In this document: piece by piece, positions 35,369 through 43,690 of the stretch
Layout: every line of letters begins with the position of its first letter
How positions within the stretch are numbered: the stretch's first letter is position 1
Source of the DNA: Streptomyces ruber
GTDB lineage: Bacteria; Actinomycetota; Actinomycetes; Streptomycetales; Streptomycetaceae
Length of the DNA stretch: 64,000 bases
Assembly (NCBI RefSeq): GCF_014648075.1
Contig: NZ_BMQK01000013.1
Span: 124,001-188,000, forward strand
Direction of reading: 5' to 3'
The notes under the pieces: generated by a model
Databases searched by the model: none
The model's input: the letters and a program-made list of their open reading frames with translations, nothing else
What the model was told of the DNA's origin: nothing
Program-made: the position numbers and the translations under genes

Positions 35369-36211
35369 GTGCCCAAGGTGTCGTCGGTGATCGTCCCGTA
35401 CGCGTCCTACCTCCGCGTCTACGAGCCGCTGGCCGCCTTCCCGGAGCCCGAGCGCAGCCATTGGGCGCGCTACGCGGAGCGGCCCGGGCTCCCGTCGTAC
35501 CAGGACGAGCTGCGCCGCTCACTGGCCGATCTGCTGCCCACGCCGCCCGTGCCCGTGCCGGTCCACGAGAGCGGCGACGCCTTCGTCCTCGACGTGGACG
35601 GCGTGCTCTGCGTCTGTCCCTGGCGCACCCGGCTGCGCGGCTGGCTGGCGCTCGCGGACCTGGGCGCGGAACTGCCCCCGCCGGTCCTGGACGCGGTGCT
35701 GCCGCCGGTCCTGCGCCGGCAGGCCGCGCAGGACCACGAGCGCTGGGCGGCCCGCAACCCCGACGCCCGCCCGTGGATCCGCTCCTCGACCTGGCAGGTG
35801 CCGCTGCCGTGGTTCGTCCTGGTCTCGGACGAGGAGCGGGTGTACGAGAAGGGGGCGGCCGAGGCGGCGCCCGTGCTGCGGTACCGGACCCCGATGGTGC
35901 AGGCGCGGCGCCGGGTGGCACGGGGGCTGCGGACGCTGCGGGACGCGATGGACGAGAGCCCGCTGATCGACGGACTGGTGGACGTGGGCCGCTGGCTGGA
36001 GGAGTTCCACCCGCGCTCGTTGGTCGAGCTGGACTACGGCGGCCTCGTGCACCTCCTGCCGGCCGACCGGCTCGACGGCGACCACTCGGCGGCGGACGTC
36101 GCCGCGGGCATCGAGGCGTTGCGCGACGGCGACGGGACGGCCGCCGGGGAGGCGTACGGGCGCCTGGTCACGCGCTGGCGGGCGGTACGGGACCGGCGGT
36201 CGGCGAACTGA
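35369..36211 (+). CDS. Conserved actinobacterial hypothetical protein
   Basis: A 280-residue soluble protein conserved between vdh and bldC in Streptomyces. GTG 35369 has GGGGAGGGAGCAGG upstream and begins VPKVSSVIVPYASYLRVYEPLAAFP. Features: WARYAERPG, a Trp-rich WIRSSTWQVPLPWFVLVSDEERVYE segment and a LVELDYGGLVHLLP segment. No catalytic motif, signal peptide or membrane segment. Function unknown; possibly a peptide- or nucleotide-binding protein, not decidable here. Confidence 0.85.
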   Translation: MPKVSSVIVPYASYLRVYEPLAAFPEPERSHWARYAERPGLPSYQDELRRSLADLLPTPPVPVPVHESGDAFVLDVDGVLCVCPWRTRLRGWLALADLGAELPPPVLDAVLPPVLRRQAAQDHERWAARNPDARPWIRSSTWQVPLPWFVLVSDEERVYEKGAAEAAPVLRYRTPMVQARRRVARGLRTLRDAMDESPLIDGLVDVGRWLEEFHPRSLVELDYGGLVHLLPADRLDGDHSAADVAAGIEALRDGDGTAAGEAYGRLVTRWRAVRDRRSAN

Positions 36212-36882
36212 GCCGTGCTGGTCCTGCTGGTTCAGCTGGGCTTGCTGTGCCCTGCTGCGATCCGGCCGCGCGGAGCAACGGCCGCCGCCTTCCGGAAAGT
36301 TGACGCCGTGTGACGGAAGAGGCTTTCCGCGCTTTGTGGTGTCATGGTGGTGTCATAGTGAACTAACGTTCTCTGCCCGGGGGTTGGCCGTGCGCCGTAC
36401 CCGCGGAGAGGCGCAGGCCGTGGGCGAAGCACGCACGACGGGACGTAGGTCCCGATCCGGGCTTTCGTCTCAAGCGTGACGGAACGCACTTACAAGGGCC
36501 TTGCCTCTTACGCCCCTCCTCATGCCAAAATAGGACAAGGAGTCCGGGGGATACACCCTATGCCCACGTATGGGTGGATTCTCGGCAATGCACACTATGG
36601 GGGATCTGGTGACTCCTGATCGTCCTGTGACTGATCGTCACAGTGGCGTGACTGTCCGCTATGGCATGGTCCATCGGCTTCCGTCGCTGATGAACACCTG
36701 GGAGGGCAATTCCATCGGTTTGGCCGACGCGGCTGGACAGATGGTGTAGTTGTAGTGCCGAGGACAAGCCGTTCGTCCTATAACCGACTCGACTCGCGTC
36801 CGCCATTTCGGGCAACGCGGGTCAAGGTGCAGAATTTAGAGGAAAGAACCGAGAAGGTTCGGTTCTCCCGAGGAGGCCGCTC
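36212..36882. other. Long untranslated region before bldC
   Basis: 671 bases with no convincing gene. It contains two GTGTCAT repeats (near 36339 and 36351), three GTGACT hexamers (listed separately) and TATAAC at 36779-36784 as a possible -10 about 100 bases before bldC. Consistent with complex developmental control of bldC. Confidence 0.6.
36609..36653. promoter_or_regulatory. GTGACT repeats upstream of bldC
   Basis: GTGACT occurs at 36609, 36627 and 36648, the middle one inside the palindrome TGTGAC-TGATC-GTCACA (36626-36642). The first two are each followed by GATCGTC. Likely a protein-binding array; binder unknown. Confidence 0.4.
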
Positions 36883-37089
36883 ATGACCGCTCGCACCCCT
36901 GATGCCGAGCCGCTGCTGACCCCGGCTGAGGTCGCCACCATGTTCCGTGTCGACCCGAAGACGGTGACGCGGTGGGCGAAGGCCGGCAAGCTCACGTCCA
37001 TCCGTACGCTCGGCGGGCACCGCCGTTACCGCGAGGCCGAGGTCCGCGCCCTGCTGGCGGGTATCCCGCAGCAGCGCAGCGAGGCCTGA
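36883..37089 (+). CDS. bldC: Developmental regulator BldC
   Basis: A 68-residue MerR-like DNA-binding protein that lacks an effector domain. The winged helix reads LLTPAEVATMFRVDPKTVTRWAKAGKLTSIRTLGGHRRYREAEVRALL, essentially the conserved Streptomyces BldC. It binds direct repeats cooperatively and delays development. ATG 36883 has GAGGAGGCCGCTC upstream. Isolated gene with a long leader and a terminator at 37256. Confidence 0.97.
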   Translation: MTARTPDAEPLLTPAEVATMFRVDPKTVTRWAKAGKLTSIRTLGGHRRYREAEVRALLAGIPQQRSEA

Positions 37090-37255
37090 AAAGCCGCATG
37101 ACAGGGCGGTTCGGCAGGTCCCCCAACGTGCCGAAACGTCCGAACCGCACAGCTCCAAGCGACGCGGGCCCTGCCCCAACAGGTTCCATGGCCCTTTGCA
37201 CCGACTTCCCGGAGTTCGTCAGAGCTCCCGGGTGACAGGCAAGGGCGCGTCGTCG

Positions 37256-37291
37256 ATCGCGCTGGACTCCGCCGGGTCCAGCGCGATTTTT
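37256..37291 (+). terminator. Intrinsic terminator after bldC
   Basis: 12-bp perfect stem (ATCGCGCTGGAC with its complement), 8-base loop, and a five-T tract, a classic factor-independent terminator, rare in this genome. Confidence 0.92.
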
Positions 37292-37470
37292 CTGTGCCCC
37301 GGGGACGCCACGACGGCACCCGGACTCCCCGGCACCCGGCCGGGTCCTCGTGCGCGGGAACCTTCCCGTGCACGAGGCCGGAGGCTGTGAGGAACCTTGC
37401 CGGGCCCTGGAAGGAGGGATCGGATCAGCTGCGGGAAGCCGCTGAGAGTGGTGCAATTGCACATATTAAA

Positions 37471-37498
37471 TTGACCCTTTGTAGGCGACCCATAAGAT
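37471..37498 (+). promoter_or_regulatory. Strong promoter with no obvious gene
   Basis: TTGACC (37471-37476), 16-base spacer, TAAGAT (37493-37498), within a local AT-rich patch. This is the best housekeeping-type promoter in the region, reading right. About 150 bases on, ACGGGGT-gcgta-ACCCCGT (37645-37663) could form a terminating hairpin. No ORF fits between them, suggesting a small RNA or an antisense transcript towards the 37675 gene. Confidence 0.5.
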
Positions 37499-37674
37499 CT
37501 GAGACCTCGAAAACTCGTGTGGTGACTCCCGTCACACGGTACGTCCCTTGTTGTCGAGGACGCATCTGCGGTAAAGGGGCCGGGAGTTGAGACACGCGAC
37601 GGCGGTCTTCGAAGTGGCATGTGCTCCGGGGGCCGCTACCCCTCCACGGGGTGCGTAACCCCGTTGGGCCGCGA

Positions 37675-37860
37675 TCAGGCCTTCGAGGGGCTCTCGGCGG
37701 CCGTCGAAGGCTCGTGCCCGTCCAGTTGCCCGGGTTCCATGGCCAGGCGCCGCAGCTGATGGCAGATCGCGCAGTGGTGGGTCAGATGGCGGTAGGAGGA
37801 CGCGGCCGACAGGTGGGCACGGAGCAGTGCGCGGGTCTCGTGCCGAACGGTCGCCGTCAT
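37675..37860 (-). CDS. Small CxxC protein (DUF6274-like)
   Basis: A 61-residue protein. ATG 37860 is preceded by GGAGGTGGCGT, a near-perfect ribosome site, which excludes the longer upstream start at 37908. Sequence: TATVRHETRALLRAHLSAASSYRHLT, then HHCAICHQLRRLAM, giving a HxxxHHCxxC pattern that could bind zinc. Resembles a small Streptomyces family I recall as DUF6274. Function unknown. Confidence 0.7.
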   Translation of the reverse strand: MTATVRHETRALLRAHLSAASSYRHLTHHCAICHQLRRLAMEPGQLDGHEPSTAAESPSKA

Positions 37861-38180
37861 ACGCCACCTCCGATTGAGGAACCCCTTGTTCCTGGTTACC
37901 GAGTGCATGTGACTCCGTCAAGACGCAGCGACACGCTCCACCCGGCGAGCGGTACCGGCCGTGTGAAGGGTGTGACTGGAGGGACTCATGGGCCTGTTGA
38001 GGCATGAACGGCCGTCTGTTGCCGAGAGGGAGGTCCGTTACCGTGCGAGAGCCCCACGCGGCGGCTGGGACCGGCGAGGTGAGGGGGGCGTGCGTACGGG
38101 CCGTGCAGGAGCGCATGCGCCCTGCGAGCCGGCCGCGTGGACCGGTGCGCCCCCGGCAAGTTCTACGCCCCGGCACGACC
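37861..38180. other. Gap left of tRNA-Asp
   Basis: About 320 bases; AT-richer near 37890-37920, where the promoter of the small CxxC gene should lie. No supported gene; both long frames here look like GC-frame artefacts. Confidence 0.4.
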
Positions 38181-38212
38181 GAGGCCCCGCACCCTTACGG
38201 ATGCGGGGCCTC
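38181..38212 (-). terminator. Terminator of tRNA-Asp copy 1
   Basis: 11-bp perfect stem (GAGGCCCCGCA with its complement), 10-base loop, 12 bases beyond the tRNA 3' end. Confidence 0.85.
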
Positions 38213-38223
38213 ACTCGTGCGTG

Positions 38224-38298
38224 CGGTCCTGACGGGATTTGAACCCGCGGCCTCCACCTTGACAGGGTGGCGAGCACTCCAAACTGCTCCACAGGACC
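38224..38298 (-). tRNA. tRNA-Asp(GTC), copy 1
   Basis: 75 nt, acceptor GGTCCTG/CAGGACC, anticodon loop CTGTCAA with GTC, discriminator G. Identical to the gene at 45465-45539, which is on the opposite strand. Confidence 0.95.
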
Positions 38299-38391
38299 TT
38301 GTTTCGCGGCGCCATTCCTGCGTTGCGCTGCGAGAAGGACTCTACAGGAGGGCGCACCCCTTGGTCGAACTCACCCTCCGTGCAGAGCCCG

Positions 38392-41300
38392 TCACGGGGC
38401 CGCCGCGTCGATCGCCTTCACGATCCGCTTGTCCGAGACGGGGTACGCCGTGCCGAGCGCGTGGGCGAAGTAGCTGACCCGTAGCTCCTCGATCATCCAG
38501 CGGATCTCGAGAACGGGCTGCGGCACCGGCCGGCCCTGGGGCAACTGCTCCAGGAGCCACGCGTACTCGTCCTGCATCTCGTGGACCTTCGCCATGCGGG
38601 TCGTGTCCCGCTGGACGCCGGTCGGCATCTGCTGCAGGCGGCGGTCCGCGGCCACCAGGTACCGCATGAGGTCCGGGAGCCGTCGCAGTCCCGCCGCCGT
38701 GACGAAGCCGGGCTTCACCAGGGCGTCCAGCTGCTTCCGTACGTCCTGGAGGTTCGGCAGCAGCGCCGGGCTCTTCGCGGCCTTCAGCCGGCGTTCACAG
38801 GCCTGCCAGGCGGCCAGCACCTGCTGGACCTGGCCGACCGTACGGATCGTGGTGTCGACGATCTCGGCGCGCACCTTGTCGTACAGCTTCCGGTACGACG
38901 ACTCGTCCCAGGCCGGGCCGCCGAAGTCGGCGATCAGCCGGTCGGCCGCGGCCATCGCGCAGTCGTCGAACAGCGCCTGGATGGAGCCGTGCGGGTTCGC
39001 GGACAGGGCGAGCTTCTGCTGGTTCGTCAGCTTCTGCGAGGCGAACTTCGCCGGGTTGACCGGGATGTTGCGCAGGATCAGCCGGCGGGTGCCCTTCCAC
39101 ATCGCCTCCGTCTGCTCCGCCTCCGTGTCGAAGAGGCGTACCGAGACGGTGTCGCCGTCGTCGACCAGTGCCGGGTACGCCTTGACCGGCTGTCCGGCCC
39201 GGCGGGTCTCGAAGACGCGCGTCAGGGAGCCGATCGTCCAGTCGGTCAGCCCCGACCGCTCCAGGGACTCGCCGCCCTGCCGCTCCGCCGTGGCCGCCGC
39301 GGCCTGCGAGAGGGCCTTGCGCGCCTTCGGCTTCAGCTTCAGCCGCAGCGCCTCCAGGTCCTTGTCCTCGGCGATCTTGCGGCGCCGCTCGTCGACGATC
39401 CGGAAGGTGATCTTCAGGTGGTCGGGGACCCTGGCCAGGTCGAAGTCGGCCGGGTCCACGGGGACGCCCACCATCCGCTTCAGCTCACGTGCCAGCGTGA
39501 ACGTCAGGGGCTCCTGGAGGGGCACGGCCCGCTCCAGGAACTTCTTCGCGAAGTTGGGGGCGGGGACGTAGTTCCGGCGGATCGGCTTGGGCAGGGAGCG
39601 GATCAGTTCGGTGACGACCTCCTCGCGCAGGCCCGGGATCTGCCAGTCGAAACCCTCGTCCCGGACCTGGTTGAGCACCTGGAGCGGTATGTGGACGGTC
39701 ACGCCGTCGGCGTCCGCCCCCGGCTCGAACTGGTACGTCACACGGAACTTGAGGTTCCCCTGCCGCCACGAGTCCGGGTAGTCGGCCTTGGTGACCGCCT
39801 CCGCCGACTCGCGGATGAGCATCTCCCGCTCGAAGTCGAGGAAGTCGGGCTGCTCGTGCCGCTTGTGCTTCCACCAGGAGTCGAAGTGGGCACCGGAGAC
39901 GACGTGTTCCGGCACCCGCTGGTCGTAGAAGTCGAACAGCGTCTCGTCGTCGACCAGGATGTCCCGGCGCCGCGCCCGGTGCTCCAGCTCCTCGACCTCG
40001 GTGAGCAGCCGCCGGTTGTCGCTGAAGAACTTGTGGTGCGTCCGCCAGTCGCCCTCGACCAGCGCGTTGCGAATGAAAAGCTCGCGGCTCGTCTCCGGGT
40101 CGATCCGGCCGTAGTTGACCTTCCGCTGGGCGACGATCGGCACGCCGTACAGCGTGACCTTCTCGTACGCCACCACCGCGGCCTGGTCCTTCTCCCAGTG
40201 CGGCTCGCTGTAGGTGCGCTTCACCAGGTGTTCGGCCAGCGGTTCGACCCACTCCGGCTCGATCCTCGCGTTGACGCGGGCCCAGAGCCGGGAGGTCTCG
40301 ACGAGCTCGGCGGACATCACGAAGCGCGGGGGCTTCTTGAAGAGCGCGGAACCGGGGAAGATCGCGAACTTGGCGTTGCGGGCTCCCAGGTACTCGTTCC
40401 GCCCGCCGTCCTTGCGGCCGCCCTGGCCGGAGTCCTTGGACTCCTTCACGTCCTTCATCCCGACGTGGGACAGCAGGCCGGCGAGGAGCGAGACGTGGAC
40501 GCGGTCGGCGGGGGCGTCCTCCTCGTTGAGGTGGATGCCCATCTGCTTGGCGACCGTGCGGAGCTGCGTGTAGATGTCCTGCCACTCGCGGATGCGCAGG
40601 AAGTTCAGGTACTCCTGCTTGCACATCCGGCGGAAGGACGACGAACCGCGCTCCTTCTGCTGCTCGCGGACGTACCGCCACAGGTTCAGGTACGCGAGGA
40701 AGTCGCTCGTCTCGTCCTTGAAGCGGGCGTGCTGCTGGTCGGCCTGCGCCTGTTTCTCGGCGGGACGCTCGCGCGGGTCCTGGATGGAGAGCGCGGCGGC
40801 GATGACCATCACCTCGCGGACGCAGCCGTTCCGGTCGGCCTCCAGCACCATGCGGGCCAGCCGCGGGTCCACCGGGAGCTGTGCCAGCTTGCGGCCGGTC
40901 TGGGTGAGCCGCTTGCGGACGTCCTTCTCCGTCGGGTCCAGCGCGTTCAGCTCCTGCAGCAGCTGGACGCCGTCGCGGATGTTGCGGTGGTCCGGCGGGT
41001 CGATGAACGGGAACTTCTCGATGTCGCCGAGACCCGCCGCGGTCATCTGGAGGATGACGGAGGCCAGGTTCGTCCGCAGGATCTCCGCGTCCGTGAACTC
41101 GGGCCGGGCGTTGAAGTCGTCCTCCGAGTACAGCCGGATGCAGATGCCGTCGCTGGTCCGGCCGCAGCGGCCCTTGCGCTGGTTGGCGCTCGCCTGCGAG
41201 ATCGGCTCGATCGGCAGGCGCTGCACCTTGGTGCGGTGGCTGTAGCGCGAGATACGGGCGAAACCGGGGTCGACGACGTACTTGATGCCCGGAACGGTCA

Positions 41301-42369
41301 GCGAGGTCTCGGCGACGTTCGTGGCGAGCACGATCCGGCGGCCGGTGTGCGGCTGGAAGACGCGGTGCTGCTCGGCGTGCGAGAGCCGGGCGTACAGCGG
41401 GAGGATCTCGGTGAACCGGTACTGCTTCTTGGCCAGCGCGTCCGCCGTGTCGCGGATCTCCCGCTCGCCGGAGAGGAAGACGAGGATGTCGCCCTTCCCC
41501 TCCGCCATCAGCTCCTCGACCGCGTCCGTGATCGCGGTGATCTGGTCCCGGTCGGCGTCCTCGCCGTCCTCCTCCAGGAGCGGCCGGTAGCGCACCTCCA
41601 CGGGGTACGTCCGCCCGCTGACCTCGATGATCGGCGCGTCGCCGAAGTGCCGGGAGAAACGCTCGGGGTCGATGGTCGCCGAGGTGATGACGACCTTGAG
41701 GTCGGGGCGCTTGGGCAGCAGCTGGGCCAGGTAGCCGAGCAGGAAGTCGATGTTGAGGGACCGCTCGTGCGCCTCGTCGATGATGATCGTGTCGTAGGCG
41801 CGCAGCTCGCGGTCGGTCTGGATCTCGGCGAGCAGGATGCCGTCCGTCATCAGCTTGATGAACGTGGCCTCCGGGTTCACCTGGTCGGTGAAGCGGACCT
41901 TCCAGCCGACGGCCTCGCCGAGCGGCGTGTCCAGCTCCTCCGCGACGCGCTCGGCGACCGTACGGGCGGCGATCCTGCGCGGCTGCGTGTGCCCGATCAT
42001 GCCGCGGACGCCCCGGCCCAGCTCCAGGCAGATCTTCGGGATCTGCGTGGTCTTGCCGGACCCGGTCTCACCGGCGACGATCACGACCTGGTGGTCACGT
42101 ATCGCCGCGGCGATCTCGTCCTTCTTCTGGCTGACGGGCAGCTGTTCGGGGTACCGGACCTCGGGCAGGCGGCCGCGACGCGTGGCCATCCGCTCCTCGG
42201 CCTTCGCGGCCTCCGCCTCGATCTCCGAGAGGACGGCGGCGCGGGCTTCCGGCTTACGGATCTTGCGCGCACCTTCCAGCCTGCGCCCGAGCCGGTGCGC
42301 GTCGCGCAGCGACAGCTCGGTCAGGCGGGAGGCGAGGGCGCCGAGGGCGGGGGCGGAATGCGTAGACAT
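38392..42369 (-). CDS. hrpA: ATP-dependent RNA helicase HrpA (DEAH box)
   Basis: A 1325-residue HrpA-type helicase that unwinds RNA, with links to mRNA and stalled-ribosome processing in other bacteria. Motif I GETGSGKTTQIPK, Ia TQPRRIAA, motif II DEAH (IIIDEAHERS), III SATID, V TNVAETSLTVPG and VI QRKGRCGR are all intact, followed by HA2, OB-fold and the long HrpA C-terminal domain. ATG 42369 lies after a weak ribosome site. Oppositely oriented to bldC. Confidence 0.96.
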   Translation of the reverse strand: MSTHSAPALGALASRLTELSLRDAHRLGRRLEGARKIRKPEARAAVLSEIEAEAAKAEERMATRRGRLPEVRYPEQLPVSQKKDEIAAAIRDHQVVIVAGETGSGKTTQIPKICLELGRGVRGMIGHTQPRRIAARTVAERVAEELDTPLGEAVGWKVRFTDQVNPEATFIKLMTDGILLAEIQTDRELRAYDTIIIDEAHERSLNIDFLLGYLAQLLPKRPDLKVVITSATIDPERFSRHFGDAPIIEVSGRTYPVEVRYRPLLEEDGEDADRDQITAITDAVEELMAEGKGDILVFLSGEREIRDTADALAKKQYRFTEILPLYARLSHAEQHRVFQPHTGRRIVLATNVAETSLTVPGIKYVVDPGFARISRYSHRTKVQRLPIEPISQASANQRKGRCGRTSDGICIRLYSEDDFNARPEFTDAEILRTNLASVILQMTAAGLGDIEKFPFIDPPDHRNIRDGVQLLQELNALDPTEKDVRKRLTQTGRKLAQLPVDPRLARMVLEADRNGCVREVMVIAAALSIQDPRERPAEKQAQADQQHARFKDETSDFLAYLNLWRYVREQQKERGSSSFRRMCKQEYLNFLRIREWQDIYTQLRTVAKQMGIHLNEEDAPADRVHVSLLAGLLSHVGMKDVKESKDSGQGGRKDGGRNEYLGARNAKFAIFPGSALFKKPPRFVMSAELVETSRLWARVNARIEPEWVEPLAEHLVKRTYSEPHWEKDQAAVVAYEKVTLYGVPIVAQRKVNYGRIDPETSRELFIRNALVEGDWRTHHKFFSDNRRLLTEVEELEHRARRRDILVDDETLFDFYDQRVPEHVVSGAHFDSWWKHKRHEQPDFLDFEREMLIRESAEAVTKADYPDSWRQGNLKFRVTYQFEPGADADGVTVHIPLQVLNQVRDEGFDWQIPGLREEVVTELIRSLPKPIRRNYVPAPNFAKKFLERAVPLQEPLTFTLARELKRMVGVPVDPADFDLARVPDHLKITFRIVDERRRKIAEDKDLEALRLKLKPKARKALSQAAAATAERQGGESLERSGLTDWTIGSLTRVFETRRAGQPVKAYPALVDDGDTVSVRLFDTEAEQTEAMWKGTRRLILRNIPVNPAKFASQKLTNQQKLALSANPHGSIQALFDDCAMAAADRLIADFGGPAWDESSYRKLYDKVRAEIVDTTIRTVGQVQQVLAAWQACERRLKAAKSPALLPNLQDVRKQLDALVKPGFVTAAGLRRLPDLMRYLVAADRRLQQMPTGVQRDTTRMAKVHEMQDEYAWLLEQLPQGRPVPQPVLEIRWMIEELRVSYFAHALGTAYPVSDKRIVKAIDAAAP

Positions 42370-42484
42370 ACGCGATCCAGGATCTCACCTCGCGGAAATC
42401 TCTGGCGAACGCTTTTGCGCCCGGTGTGACGGGGGTCTCCGGACGGACGGCTGATCCGCGGTGACGGCATCGGCCGGACGGCCG

Positions 42485-43006
42485 TCACGCCGCCTTGCCC
42501 GCCCTGGGGGCCGGCTCGCGCTCCGTCAGCTGCGTCCCCTGCTCAGGGGCCGACGAGGAGGGCTCGGGCGTCGGGGGCTCGGGGGTCGGGGAGGCCGACG
42601 GCTCCTCCGTGGGCACCGGCGCGCTCGTCGTCCGCACGGGCGACGGCTCGTGGAGGGTCGGCTCGGGCTCCGGCGGCCTGTCGTCCCCGCCGCCCGGCCC
42701 GTGCTCCGCCGTGGGGCGGACGGACGGCTTCCGGCTGCCGGAGGCCCGGGCCGACGGGGACGCCGCACTGGACGTGGACGCGTCCGGGACGTCCGGTGCG
42801 CCCCGTTCGCCGCGCCCGTCCCGGTACCCGGTGCTGCCGCCGCCGGACACCGCCGGTCCGCCGTCCGGCTCCGTGCCGCTGCGCCGCTGTGCCGAAGGGG
42901 AGGGCACGGGCCCGGCGCCGCCGCCGCCCACGCTCATGCAGCCGGCGGTCGCCGCGACGGCCAGCACCGTGGCGGCCAGACGGGCGGGTACGTACAGGGC
43001 GCGCAC
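42485..43006 (-). CDS. Pro/Ser-rich lipoprotein
   Basis: A 173-residue lipoprotein with no recognisable domain. Signal peptide RLAATVLAVAATAGC places the lipidated Cys at residue 23. The rest is Pro/Ser/Thr/Gly-rich (TEEPSASPTPEPPTPEPSSSAP) and likely disordered, as in wall-spanning linkers. GTG 43006 follows GGAGGTGGCTGCCC, a strong ribosome site. Confidence 0.8.
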   Translation of the reverse strand: MRALYVPARLAATVLAVAATAGCMSVGGGGAGPVPSPSAQRRSGTEPDGGPAVSGGGSTGYRDGRGERGAPDVPDASTSSAASPSARASGSRKPSVRPTAEHGPGGGDDRPPEPEPTLHEPSPVRTTSAPVPTEEPSASPTPEPPTPEPSSSAPEQGTQLTEREPAPRAGKAA

Positions 43007-43166
43007 GGGCAGCCACCTCCGATGGGTTCCCCCTGCGCACGGGGTCCCCCGCTCCGGGGGGAAGCCGGAAGCGGGATCGGAGCCGGGAGCGTCAGGGGAA
43101 GGGACGAGGAGTCGACAAGTCCAACTCCCGCCGCCCGCAAGAGGACACGCGGACCCGCCGGGCGGC

Positions 43167-43517
43167 TCAGCCGTACCCGAGCGCGTGCAGCCGCGCGTCG
43201 TCGATCCCGAAGTGGTGCGCGATCTCGTGCACCACGGTCACCTCCGTCTCGGCGACCACGTCCTCCCGCGTCTCGCACATCCGCAGCGTCGGCCCCCGGT
43301 AGACGGTGATCCGGTCCGGCAGCACACCCGCGTACCACTCGCCGCGGTCCGTCAGCGGGGTCCCTTCGTACAGCCCGAGCAGCTCGGGATCGTCGGCTGG
43401 CGGCTCGTCCTCGACGAACACCGCCACGTTGTCCATCAGCCGCGTCAGCTCCGGCGGGATCCGGTCCAGCGCCTCGGCGACCAGTTCCTCGAACTCCTCG
43501 CGCGTCATCTCCAGCAC
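43167..43517 (-). CDS. Small zincin-like metallopeptidase
   Basis: A 116-residue protein of the minimal zincin family often called metallopeptidase family protein (formerly DUF1025). Zinc site HEIAHHFGIDD at residues 97-107 matches HExxHxxGxxD. N-terminus LEMTREEFEELVAEALDRIPPEL is characteristic. GTG 43517 has GGAG nine bases upstream. Substrate unknown; cytoplasmic. Confidence 0.9.
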   Translation of the reverse strand: MLEMTREEFEELVAEALDRIPPELTRLMDNVAVFVEDEPPADDPELLGLYEGTPLTDRGEWYAGVLPDRITVYRGPTLRMCETREDVVAETEVTVVHEIAHHFGIDDARLHALGYG

Positions 43518-43690
43518 GGGGCCATTCTCCGGTACGGAACCGGCGGACAGGAGACGGAAACCGTCGTGCGGGAGTTCCGGAGACCCCGTCTCCCGCCGCG
43601 CGGACCGGTCGTGCCGCGCCCCCGGGGAAGCGGGGGCACCCCACGCCGCGCACCCGCATATCCGGCCCCGCACCTGGGCATACGGGACCA

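Noticed and set aside
36626..36642. CRP site upstream of bldC
   Set aside because: TGTGA and TCACA are separated by 7 bases instead of 6, and no catabolic context.
37532..38176. A 214-codon minus-strand frame near tRNA-Asp
   Set aside because: Low-complexity, no ribosome site, and it covers the small CxxC gene whose own start is strongly marked.
38581..42429. A 1282-codon frame opposite hrpA
   Set aside because: hrpA has all helicase motifs intact; the opposite frame has none.
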